Positions 35,967-44,130 of a DNA stretch of 64,000 bases are shown piece after piece. Made by a program: the position numbers and the translations under genes. Position 1 is the first letter of the stretch. Every line of letters begins with the position of its first letter. Origin of the DNA: Sulfurirhabdus autotrophica. Lineage in GTDB: Bacteria > Pseudomonadota > Gammaproteobacteria > Burkholderiales > SMCO01. Location of the stretch: positions 122,727 through 186,726 of the forward strand of contig NZ_SMCO01000004.1 of assembly GCF_004346685.1 (NCBI RefSeq), in the 5' to 3' direction. The notes beneath the pieces were generated by a model, which was given only the letters and a program-made list of their open reading frames with translations, was not told the DNA's origin and did not search any database.

Positions 35967-37694
35967 TCAGGCGTTTAATTTGTGTAGCAGTGAATACATC
36001 CGATCAGATTCGTCGGTTTTTAGCATTTTGTTCACCAGAATAGTAAGGTCTGGCAGGCTGGTTTTGAGAATATTCTGTTTAACTGAAGGTAAATGGGTCG
36101 GATGCATGGAAAATATCCGTAACCCCAGCCCCAGCATCAAGCGTGTAAGCGTAGCATCCCCTGCCATTTCGCCGCAGACCGATACCGGAATGCCAGCCTT
36201 GTCAGCGCTGCGAATCGTGTGGGCTAGCAACTGCAGGATGGCAGGGTGCAGAGGGTCATAAAGGTGTGCAACTGAGTCGTCGGTACGGTCGATTGCCAGT
36301 GTGTACTGGATCAGGTCGTTGGTGCCGATAGACAGAAAATCGAGTTTCCTGGCAAATGCCTGGGCAGCAAGCGCCGCAGCCGGAATCTCAATCATCCCGC
36401 CGATCTTGATGGCAGCATTGAATGGAATATTGGTATTCGCCAGATTCTGTTTTGCGTGTTCAATAAGGTGTAGTGACTGGTATAATTCCGATAAATTGGA
36501 CAGCATGGGAATCAGGATTTGCACATTCCCATAATGAGATGCACGTAAAATAGCGCGCAGCTGGGTATGGAACATCTGAGGCTCTGCCAGGCACAGCCGA
36601 ATTGCTCGCAATCCCAATGCAGGATTGGTACCGCTACTGGTAGCCCCATTAAGTTGCTTGTCTGCGCCTAAATCCAGTGTGCGGATAGTCACCGGCAAAC
36701 CTTTCATGTCTTCTGCTACTTTACGATAAGCCAGGAACTGTTCTTCTTCGTCAGGTAAATCATCACGGTTAAGAAACAGAAATTCGCTACGAAACAAGCC
36801 AATACCGGTAGCGCCTGCCTCTCTGACTTTGGTGATGTCCTGAGGCAATTCAATGTTGGCCTGCAATTCAATCTGGGTGCCATCAAGTGTTGTAGCCCGT
36901 GCAGTTTTGAGGCGTTTAAGTTTCTGTTTTTCCAGATCATACTGGTTTTGTCTGAGTTTGTACTCAGCCAGTACATGCTTGTCCGGGTTGACGATGATAA
37001 CGCCCTGGGCACCATCGACTATGAGGAGTTCTTGCTCGCGGATAATCTGTCGGGCATGATGGAGTGCCATGACTGAAGGAATATTCAAACTGCGGGCAAC
37101 AATGGCCGTATGAGAAGTAGTACCCCCCACATCGGTAATGAATGCGGCAAACTGGTGTCGTTTGAACAGAATCATATCGGCGGGGCTTAAATCATGCGCC
37201 ACCAGAATGCTGCTTTGTTCTGGGCTAACAGAAACGTTCGCATGGCTTGGATGGCCCAGCAGTGCTTTGAGTACACGCTCTACAACCTGGATGACGTCAG
37301 CTTTGCGTTCGCGCAGATAGCTGTCTTCAATTTCCTCAAACTGTGCCAGTAATGAGTCCATCTGCTGCTTGAGGGCCCACTCGGCGTTGCACTGTTGGGA
37401 TTTGATCAGTTCTTTAGGTGCTTCACATAAGGTCGAATCATTGAGAATCATCAAATGCATATCCAGAAATGCATCGAACTCTGCAGGTGCATTGGCCGGG
37501 ATATGTTCCCGCAGCGCTTCCATTTCCAGGCGGGTAGTTTCAATAGCGGCATCAAAGCGTGCGACTTCTTCCCCTATGTTCTGTTTGGGTAGAACGTAAT
37601 GAGCCACTTCCAGTGCAACCTGAGATACCAGATGGGCATAACCAATTGCAATGCCGCCAGATACACCTGTTCCGTGGACGGTAAAACTCATCAA
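35967..37694 (-). CDS. ptsI: PTS enzyme I (PEP-protein phosphotransferase)
   Basis: Enzyme I of 575 residues, moving phosphate from PEP to HPr. The phospho-His motif is GGTTSHTAIVARSLNIPSV near residue 190. The PEP-binding TIM barrel has GIGLFRSEFLFLNRDDLPDEEEQ (across about 295-317) and the active-site Cys in VSVCGEMAGD near 502. It ends an EIIA-HPr-EI gene run. No sugar-specific EIIB or EIIC is nearby, so the relay is probably regulatory. Confidence 0.96.
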   Translation of the reverse strand: MMSFTVHGTGVSGGIAIGYAHLVSQVALEVAHYVLPKQNIGEEVARFDAAIETTRLEMEALREHIPANAPAEFDAFLDMHLMILNDSTLCEAPKELIKSQQCNAEWALKQQMDSLLAQFEEIEDSYLRERKADVIQVVERVLKALLGHPSHANVSVSPEQSSILVAHDLSPADMILFKRHQFAAFITDVGGTTSHTAIVARSLNIPSVMALHHARQIIREQELLIVDGAQGVIIVNPDKHVLAEYKLRQNQYDLEKQKLKRLKTARATTLDGTQIELQANIELPQDITKVREAGATGIGLFRSEFLFLNRDDLPDEEEQFLAYRKVAEDMKGLPVTIRTLDLGADKQLNGATSSGTNPALGLRAIRLCLAEPQMFHTQLRAILRASHYGNVQILIPMLSNLSELYQSLHLIEHAKQNLANTNIPFNAAIKIGGMIEIPAAALAAQAFARKLDFLSIGTNDLIQYTLAIDRTDDSVAHLYDPLHPAILQLLAHTIRSADKAGIPVSVCGEMAGDATLTRLMLGLGLRIFSMHPTHLPSVKQNILKTSLPDLTILVNKMLKTDESDRMYSLLHKLNA

Positions 37695-37746
37695 TCCCCC
37701 CTGCTAATGTGAGTGCGCATAATTTTTGCCAAGCCAGAATCCCTGA

Positions 37747-38016
37747 TCATTCCCCTTCCCCGAAGCGGTCTTGTATCAGCTCTACCAGCGCACTTAAGGC
37801 CAATTGTTCGTCCGAACCGGTTGTTTCAATCCCGATTGTCGAACCTTTGCTGGCAGCCAGCATCATGACGCCCATGATGCTTTTTGCATTCACGCGCTTA
37901 TTGTTACGAGACAACCAGATCTCGCTTTGAAATCTACTGGCTGTTTGGGTAAGTTTTGCAGAAGCACGGGCATGAAGCCCCAGTTTGTTTATTATTTCAA
38001 TCTCTTGTTGCAACAT
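37747..38016 (-). CDS. ptsH: Phosphocarrier protein HPr
   Basis: Phosphocarrier of 89 residues. The phospho-His site is in NKLGLHARASAKLTQTA near residue 15, and the regulatory serine region is NAKSIMGVMMLAASKG near residue 46. That serine suggests control by HPr kinase, as in other betaproteobacteria. The frame is open to an ATG at 38037; the ATG at 38016 gives the normal HPr N-terminus MLQQEIEI and overlaps the EIIA gene end by 20 bp. Confidence 0.95.
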   Translation of the reverse strand: MLQQEIEIINKLGLHARASAKLTQTASRFQSEIWLSRNNKRVNAKSIMGVMMLAASKGSTIGIETTGSDEQLALSALVELIQDRFGEGE

Positions 38017-38410
38017 TGCATGCTTCCATAGTGACATTGATGATACCTTCGTGACCGCCGCTTAACGCCTTTTCAGTCAATTTTGCCAAGGGTTCGTCGC
38101 GATATGTAAGCGCTCGCACCAACATGGGAAGATTGACGCCGGCTATCCCTTCCACTTTGCCTGGGTTCAGGAGACGGCAAATTATGTTGCAGGGAGTCGC
38201 ACCATAAATATCGCTAAAAATGAGCACTCCGTCCCCAGAATCAAGCTGGTTCACCAACTCCAGCGCCTGCGGAAGGATGGTAGCCGGATCGTCGTGCACA
38301 GTGACGCCCAGTTGCATCAGATTCGGCGGGCGGCTACCCATTACATGGCTGGCACAATGAATCAGGCTTTCGCCAAGTGTGCCATGGGCCACGATTAAAA
38401 TACCTATCAT
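37997..38410 (-). CDS. PTS system mannose-type EIIA component
   Basis: EIIA(Man)-family protein of 137 residues. The phospho-His lies in the N-terminal IGILIVAHGTLGESLIHCA (His 9). The remainder fits the fold (GDGVLIFSDIYGATPCNI near residue 72). It is the first gene of a three-gene phosphorelay with HPr and EI. Without EIIB/C partners it likely signals carbon or nitrogen status in place of transporting sugar, as proposed for incomplete PTS systems in betaproteobacteria. Confidence 0.92.
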   Translation of the reverse strand: MIGILIVAHGTLGESLIHCASHVMGSRPPNLMQLGVTVHDDPATILPQALELVNQLDSGDGVLIFSDIYGATPCNIICRLLNPGKVEGIAGVNLPMLVRALTYRDEPLAKLTEKALSGGHEGIINVTMEACNVATRD

Positions 38411-38479
38411 GTTGTACCTGCTTCTAAAATAGTGCTGTAAAGCAAATTTCTTCCCAAGAAAGAAATCATATTAAACTGT

Positions 38480-38512
38480 ATGCGCTTTTACACAAAGACG
38501 TGTAATGCGCAT
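38480..38512. promoter_or_regulatory. Palindromic element upstream of the PTS phosphorelay genes
   Basis: The arms ATGCGC plus TTACAC (38480-38493) pair with GTGTAA plus GCGCAT (38500-38512) around a six-base centre, with a one-base asymmetry. It lies 70-100 bp upstream of the EIIA start, with no U-run. An operator or a leader hairpin is plausible; the regulator is unknown. Confidence 0.35.
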
Positions 38513-38605
38513 TGACTCTGTGCTGATGATGTTTAATGCTTAGGACAATGGCCGGGAAGCTTGATTGTAGCGCAATAATCATCAGGTTCGCGGTAAAAAT
38601 GAGGC

Positions 38606-39670
38606 TTATTCAGCTTCTCGTATCACCATGCTTTTATCAAGAAAATCCAGCCTTTTTTTCATGGCACGCGTCACAATTACTTCACCCTTGTCATTGATCA
38701 GCATGACATCTTGTACTTTCATGTTGTTTGCTGCCTGACGCCAGTTTTGTTCACCCGAGATGAATATGGGTTTGGAAGCAACGTCCGAAAGTGTTCCCGC
38801 CTCGGGTCCCGGTTGGGTAATGATGGTCACCGCTTGTATGCCTTGAGCAGGATAGCCGGTACGCGGGTCAATAATATGGCAATAGCGCTTGCCGTCCAGC
38901 ATAAAGTATCGTTGGTAGTCACCGGAAGTACCGATAGCTTCACCATCCAGTAAATCTAGCGTGGCAATAGGGCCCGGTTTGCGGGGGTGCTGGATGCCTA
39001 CGTGCCATGGGCGATCACCCCGCTTGCCCAAAGCGATGATGTTGCCGCCAATATTGATTAACGCCCCTTTTACACCTTGCGAGCGCAAATAAGCGGACTC
39101 CATATCCAGCGCATACCCTTTGGCATAGCCGCCCAGATCCAGCTTAACATCAGGATTTTTACTGTAAAATTCAATGTTTTCAATGACGATATCTGTCATT
39201 TTTGGGTTGGCTTTAACCAGTTTTGCAATTTCTTGTGGATCAGGCCGAACCGGGACAAACTCATCGTTTTGAAAGCCCCATAATTTAATGAGTTTGCCGA
39301 TAGCCGGGTTGAATAAACCCTTGGACTGCTCGTAATAACGAGTGGCATCCTGAATGATCGGGATCATGCCTGGCTGGATAGAAGTTTTGGCTGGGCTTTG
39401 CGCAAAGATGCTATTCATGCGTGAGAGAGTGCCAGGTTTCCATGCATGTAATGTATGGTGCATTTGGTTGAAATCCTGGAACACCTGAGCGGTAAGTTGC
39501 TTGGCACGGTCCTCGGTTTCCCCGTAAATGGTGACTTCTACCAGTGTACCAAAAACATACCCCTGCTCTTGGTACAGTGGTTCTTTGCCACATCCGGCAA
39601 GTGACAGGGCGATCAGGGTTGAGAATAAAGCAATAAGCCACAAAGGCAAGGAAACGCGAGCTTTCAGCAT
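38606..39670 (-). CDS. apbE: FAD:protein FMN transferase (ApbE)
   Basis: Periplasmic lipoprotein of 354 residues that attaches FMN covalently to threonines of redox proteins such as NqrB/NqrC or RnfG. Lipobox LAGC is near residue 26. Family motifs are FGTLVEVTIYGE near residue 40, the flavin-binding KLDLGGYAKGYALD near 175, GALINIGGNIIALG near 200 and the metal-binding GTSGDYQRYFMLDGKRYCHIID region near 240. It overlaps the gshB start region by 7 bp, so it shares the transcript with glutathione genes. The flavoprotein target is not in the window. Confidence 0.94.
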   Translation of the reverse strand: MLKARVSLPLWLIALFSTLIALSLAGCGKEPLYQEQGYVFGTLVEVTIYGETEDRAKQLTAQVFQDFNQMHHTLHAWKPGTLSRMNSIFAQSPAKTSIQPGMIPIIQDATRYYEQSKGLFNPAIGKLIKLWGFQNDEFVPVRPDPQEIAKLVKANPKMTDIVIENIEFYSKNPDVKLDLGGYAKGYALDMESAYLRSQGVKGALINIGGNIIALGKRGDRPWHVGIQHPRKPGPIATLDLLDGEAIGTSGDYQRYFMLDGKRYCHIIDPRTGYPAQGIQAVTIITQPGPEAGTLSDVASKPIFISGEQNWRQAANNMKVQDVMLINDKGEVIVTRAMKKRLDFLDKSMVIREAE

Positions 39671-40602
39671 GATTGTTCTAGCGCATCTATAAACATACCA
39701 GCAACGTTAAAATTACTTTGTGCGGTAATTTCCTGCATACCGGTTGGGCTGGTCACATTGATTTCAGTTAGATAGTCACCAATCACGTCTAAACCCACCA
39801 GAAACAAACCCTCATCGCGTAGTATTGGCCCGAGCGTTTCGGCAATTTCACGGTCTCTTGGTGATAAGGGTTGTGCAACGCCTTTCCCCCCGGCAGCAAG
39901 GTTGCCGCGGGTTTCGCCTTTCATCGGGATACGGGCCAGCGCAAAAGGCACTGGTACGCCGTTAATTAACAAAATGCGTTTGTCACCGCTAACAATTTCA
40001 GGAATATAACGTTGTGCCATGATGGAGCGCATGCCCAGATGGGTCATGGTTTCGATAATTACATTGAGGTTAGGGTCATTTCGAGTGACGCGGAATATAC
40101 CGCTGCCGCCCATCCCGTCCAGCGGTTTGAGAATGACATCCTGATGTTCCGCCAGAAAATCCTTGATCATTTCTGCGCGTCGGGTGACGAGAGTAGGCGC
40201 AGTGAATTCCGGAAATTTGGCGATCGACAGTTTTTCGTTAAAATTTCTGATGGCAATCGGCTTGTTTAATATACGCGCTCCTTGTTTCTCAGACAGTTCC
40301 AGCAAATAAGTGCTGTAAATGTATTCCATATCAAACGGCGGGTCTTTACGCATAAGTACCGCACCGAAATGTTCGAGGGGCAATTTAAGCGGTTCTCCCA
40401 AAGTGTACCAATGGTCACCATCCGGATTCAGTGAGAGTTTGCGAGAAAAGCCAAATATATTGCCCGCCTGCAAAACCACGTCGTGCTGTTCCATGATGAA
40501 CAGCTCATGCCCACGAGATGAAGCTTCTTTCATCATGGCAAAGGTGGAGTCTTTGTAAGTTTTGATGTGCTCTATCGGGTCAAGAATGATGGCGATTTTC
40601 AT
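39664..40602 (-). CDS. gshB: Glutathione synthase
   Basis: ATP-grasp enzyme of 312 residues that adds glycine to gamma-glutamylcysteine. The N-terminal segment MKIAIILDPIEHIKTYKDST is typical. The ATP-grasp core has LKPLDGMGGSGIFRV near residue 160, GDKRILLING near 208 and the metal-binding NVTSPTGMQEI near 285. It lies directly downstream of gshA (17-bp gap), giving the complete two-step glutathione pathway. Confidence 0.97.
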   Translation of the reverse strand: MKIAIILDPIEHIKTYKDSTFAMMKEASSRGHELFIMEQHDVVLQAGNIFGFSRKLSLNPDGDHWYTLGEPLKLPLEHFGAVLMRKDPPFDMEYIYSTYLLELSEKQGARILNKPIAIRNFNEKLSIAKFPEFTAPTLVTRRAEMIKDFLAEHQDVILKPLDGMGGSGIFRVTRNDPNLNVIIETMTHLGMRSIMAQRYIPEIVSGDKRILLINGVPVPFALARIPMKGETRGNLAAGGKGVAQPLSPRDREIAETLGPILRDEGLFLVGLDVIGDYLTEINVTSPTGMQEITAQSNFNVAGMFIDALEQSC

Positions 40603-40619
40603 AGATTCGTGCTTTATGG

Positions 40620-41927
40620 TTACTCTGGGGCGGACTCTTCTGAAGCTTCTGCGTTAAGCGGGTCTGTGCGCTCCAGTTCGATTGCTGCGGCCAGGGTTGC
40701 CAGCCTTGCTACAACGCCATAAGTGTAAAAACGATTTGGAGCGCTATCAGGGTTGGCGCTACGGTCCGGCAGGGAACAAGTGGTATCAAATGCCAGTGGT
40801 ACGAAGTGCATGCCAGGTGCGTTAAGGTTTTCATCCTTGCCACGACTGGTATGCACACGATAAAAGCCACCAACCACAAAATGGTCAATCATATAGACCA
40901 CAGGCTCTGCGATGGCTTCATTAATGCTTTCGAAGGTATATACCCCTTCCTGGATAATGACTTCAGTGACAGGTTGCCCCTCTTTGACCACCGACATTTT
41001 GTTGCGCTGTTTGCGGTTCAGGCTTCTGACTTCGTCAGCATTTTTGACCGTCATGATACCCATGCCGTAAGTGCCTTGATCAGCTTTTACAATGACAAAA
41101 GGATCTTCCTTGATGCCGTATTCCTGATATTTTTTACCAATATTCTGGAGTAGTTCGTCTACGTAATTGGCCAGGCAGTCTTCACCTTTACGTTCCTGAA
41201 AATTGATTTTGCCACAGGATTCAAAATAAGGGTTGATCAGCCAGGGATCAATTTTGACGATTTTGGAAAACTCGTCTGCGACATAATTGTAGGCGGCAAA
41301 GTGGGTGGATTTGTGGCGGGTTGCCCATCCAGCATGGACGGGTGGTATCACAGGCTGTTCCAGATTCTTTAAAATGTCAGGTACGCCAGCGGATAAATCA
41401 TTATTCAGCAATATCGCACAAGGTTCAAACCCATCCAGAGACAGGCGATTTCCCACCCGTTTGATCGGCTCTAACGTGAGGGATCGGCCATCTGGCAATT
41501 CAATATCGGTAGGGGAAGTGATCTCTGGAATCAATGTGCCGATTCGCACTGTCAGGCCAGCTTGTTGCAGGATGTATTGAATTCCCGCAACATTTTGCAG
41601 GTAAAACATGTTGCGTGTGTGGTTTTCTGGAATTAACAGAAAGCGTTGAGCATCAGGACATATTTTCTCAACGGCCGTCATTGCCGCCTGCACGCAAAGG
41701 GGTAAAAAATCCGGATTAAGGTTGTTAAACCCGCCTGGAAACAGATTGGTATCAACCGGCGCCAGTTTAAATCCGCTGTTACGTAAATCTACAGATGAAT
41801 AAAAAGGCGTAGTGCGATCCTGCCATTGTGTGCGAAGCCAGTGCTCAATATTGGGCATTGCCTCCAGAATGTGTTTTTCGAGATCGAGTAGCGGCCCAGT
41901 AAGGGCGGTTGTTAAATGCGGTACCAT
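40620..41927 (-). CDS. gshA: Glutamate-cysteine ligase (proteobacterial GshA type)
   Basis: First enzyme of glutathione synthesis, 435 residues. It belongs to the ATP-grasp-like type found in Acidithiobacillus and betaproteobacteria, not the Escherichia coli GshA family. Features are VDLRNSGFKLAPVDTNLFPG near residue 45, KADQGTYGMGIMTV near 280 and EPVVYMIDHFVVGGFYRVH near 345. The frame is open to 42044, but the ATG at 41927 (MVPHLTTAL) gives the family N-terminus and avoids overlap with the divergent gene at 42038. Confidence 0.94.
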   Translation of the reverse strand: MVPHLTTALTGPLLDLEKHILEAMPNIEHWLRTQWQDRTTPFYSSVDLRNSGFKLAPVDTNLFPGGFNNLNPDFLPLCVQAAMTAVEKICPDAQRFLLIPENHTRNMFYLQNVAGIQYILQQAGLTVRIGTLIPEITSPTDIELPDGRSLTLEPIKRVGNRLSLDGFEPCAILLNNDLSAGVPDILKNLEQPVIPPVHAGWATRHKSTHFAAYNYVADEFSKIVKIDPWLINPYFESCGKINFQERKGEDCLANYVDELLQNIGKKYQEYGIKEDPFVIVKADQGTYGMGIMTVKNADEVRSLNRKQRNKMSVVKEGQPVTEVIIQEGVYTFESINEAIAEPVVYMIDHFVVGGFYRVHTSRGKDENLNAPGMHFVPLAFDTTCSLPDRSANPDSAPNRFYTYGVVARLATLAAAIELERTDPLNAEASEESAPE

Positions 41928-42037
41928 TATTTTCTGCCGTATGATAAAGCTGATTTTGATTGTAACCGAACTCCTGAATTTCGTCAGGGCTATAATTTCA
42001 GGATAATAACTATTTTTGAAAGATTGGTGAATGAATA

Positions 42038-42802
42038 ATGACAAATGAAAAAATAATTTTGATTGGTATCGGGCAATTAGGCCGGATTTTCGCAGGGGGA
42101 TTGTTAAGAACCGGTTATAGCATTATACCGGTTAACCGGGGAGACGATATGGCAGCGCTCGCTGCGAAAGAACCTTCTCCTCGCTTAGTTCTGGTGGCTG
42201 TAGCAGAAAATGATTTGCATAGTGTATTAGCTGCGCTACCTGAACAATGGAAAGGATGCGTCGGATTGATCCAGAACGAGCTGTTGCCACGTGATTGGGA
42301 AAAATACCAGATTCAGCATCCGACAGTGATATCCGTCTGGTTTGAAAAGAAAAAAGGGATGGATGCCAAGCCTTTGATTGCTTCTCCTGTATATGGGCCT
42401 GCGTCTGAAATGATGGTGAAAGCGCTGGAATCTATAGATATTCCTTGCCATCAACTTAATAATGATCAGGCACTTACGTTTGAACTGGTTCGAAAAAACC
42501 TGTATATCCTGACAACCAATATTGCCGGGATGAAAACCGGGGGTAATGTGAGCCAATTATGGGAAAATCACCGGGATTTTGCAACGGCCGTTGCGCAGGA
42601 CGTGATGGATATACAGGACTGGTTAACCGGGCAAAAACAGGATCGAAACAAGTTGCTGCAAGGGATGGTGGAAGCATTTGAAGCTGACCCGCTCCATATG
42701 TGTATGGGGCGCAGCGCGCCGGGGCGTCTGGCACGTGCTTTGAGTTTTGCTGATGAAGCTGGATTGAACGTACCTGCTTTGCGAAATATCTCTATCGTTT
42801 GA
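42038..42802 (+). CDS. Rossmann-fold NAD(P)-binding protein, function unknown
   Basis: Protein of 254 residues with a dinucleotide-binding N-terminus (IILIGIGQLGRIFAGGLL) like that of ketopantoate reductase and related beta-hydroxyacid dehydrogenases. A helical second half contains FELVRKNLYILTTNIAG, similar to the ketopantoate-reductase helical domain. The overall similarity is weak, so no substrate is proposed. It is divergent from gshA and ends shortly before a strong bidirectional terminator. Confidence 0.75.
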   Translation: MTNEKIILIGIGQLGRIFAGGLLRTGYSIIPVNRGDDMAALAAKEPSPRLVLVAVAENDLHSVLAALPEQWKGCVGLIQNELLPRDWEKYQIQHPTVISVWFEKKKGMDAKPLIASPVYGPASEMMVKALESIDIPCHQLNNDQALTFELVRKNLYILTTNIAGMKTGGNVSQLWENHRDFATAVAQDVMDIQDWLTGQKQDRNKLLQGMVEAFEADPLHMCMGRSAPGRLARALSFADEAGLNVPALRNISIV

Positions 42803-42870
42803 CCAACTGTAGCGCCTTTCAATCGGTTAATCAGGCGGTTTTAATGCGCGTCACTTGTGATCAGCACGCA

Positions 42871-42921
42871 AAAAACAGGATGGCTTCTAGCTACATTGTA
42901 ATTAGAAGCCATCCTGTTTTT
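42871..42921. terminator. Bidirectional rho-independent terminator
   Basis: Perfect 19-bp arms (42871-42889 and 42903-42921, core CAGGATGGCTTCTA and its complement) enclose a 13-base loop. Runs of A on the left and T on the right give a U-tail in either direction. It sits between convergent genes. Confidence 0.92.
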
Positions 42922-42963
42922 CGTGAGGGGTTGGGTAAGTCTTAGTCAATCCCCGTCACTAAG

Positions 42964-43803
42964 TTATATTTTAAGCCACTTTAACATTTCGATATATTGG
43001 TCTTTATTGCCTTCTTCAAAAGCGTCGACCTCAATTTTGTGTAATATTTTTTTACCTGCCTCTGTGTTTGATAAGTTAATTAGTGCAGCCCGCAGCTTTT
43101 CCACATCAACCTGACTGATTGAAGGTGACGCTACCATCGCCCAGCTCGGTACAGGTTTGCTCTTGTAAATAAGCACATTGCCTTTCGCTTGCATGTCTTT
43201 TGCTACCAGAGGCCCCACAATCGACACGTCAGTCAATTTCTGTTGAACCATAAATCCGCCCTGTTCCTGGAAATCAGTATAAGAAATTTGTTGAGAGGTC
43301 GGGTCAATGCCAAGGTCACGTAGGGAAGCCAAGCCAATATAACTCATCAGTGAAGTTGGGGCAGGCATGACAAATCGTTTGCCTTTCATTTCTGCTGGGG
43401 TTTTTATGGGAGAGTCTTTGCTAACAAAAAAGTAAGCATTTAAATCGCCTTTGGCTGAAGCTACAAGGGATGAGCCTTTATCTCTTAATGCCAGGCCTAC
43501 ATTATTGCTTGGGCGTACAAATGCGATGTCGTATCTTGCCTTTTTGGGATCACCAGTTGGGCGTTTCAAGTTTTGAAATACTTCAAAGCGCACCGGACGC
43601 TTTAACACTTCAGAAATATAATCAGAAAACGTTTGATAACGTTCTTGCCGGTCGTAACTTTTTAGGGGTTCTGACAGGCCATGATTGATACCCATTCGAA
43701 TGGGCGTGTTTTCAGCAGCAATTGCTGAGGGTTGAAAAGCCACCAAAAGCGAAGTGATAAGTAGTTGAAACGCAATGCATTGAATGAGTTTATTGTTGCG
43801 CAT
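42964..43803 (-). CDS. PhnD/SsuA-like periplasmic substrate-binding protein
   Basis: Exported binding protein of 279 residues, of the phosphate/phosphite/phosphonate PhnD superfamily. A signal peptide ends near PSAIAAENTP. Characteristic are IRMGINHGLSEPLKSYDRQ, YDIAFVRPSNNVGLALRDKG and KGKRFVMPAPTSLMSYIGLA. The frame extends to 43857, but the ATG at 43803 gives a proper signal peptide. No ABC permease or ATPase gene is adjacent; a histidine kinase diverges from it. It could act as a sensor partner or serve a transporter encoded elsewhere. Confidence 0.87.
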   Translation of the reverse strand: MRNNKLIQCIAFQLLITSLLVAFQPSAIAAENTPIRMGINHGLSEPLKSYDRQERYQTFSDYISEVLKRPVRFEVFQNLKRPTGDPKKARYDIAFVRPSNNVGLALRDKGSSLVASAKGDLNAYFFVSKDSPIKTPAEMKGKRFVMPAPTSLMSYIGLASLRDLGIDPTSQQISYTDFQEQGGFMVQQKLTDVSIVGPLVAKDMQAKGNVLIYKSKPVPSWAMVASPSISQVDVEKLRAALINLSNTEAGKKILHKIEVDAFEEGNKDQYIEMLKWLKI

Positions 43804-44130
43804 ATATGTGCATTCCTGAAAGTGTGAAGTTGAAGAAAATGTTTTCAATTTGAACAAAAAGGTGTAGAGCTTTAACGTCAGTTCAAGGTAAAACTTAAGG
43901 AAAAACGCTTAATTATTTGCACTCAAAATGGTTGGTTGAATGATGGGTTTAATCCAGTGAAAGGCCATGTTTTAGGCGTGCACTATTTTCTGATATTTAA
44001 AGTTTGTGATTTGTTGAGGTATAGTTATGTGGACACCTTAAAAACTTGCTTCCCGCTGGAATTATAAGAAGTGCTCAGTGTTTTTGTTTCTCGGTTAATA
44101 CCCTTAAGATAATAAACCAAGGAGACGGTT
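43804..44130. promoter_or_regulatory. Divergent intergenic region before the histidine kinase
   Basis: No gene is apparent. The region is A/T-rich and must hold promoters for both the PhnD-like gene and the kinase. The only clear element is AAGGAG at 44119-44124, a good Shine-Dalgarno 6 bp before the TTG start of the kinase. Confidence 0.5.
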
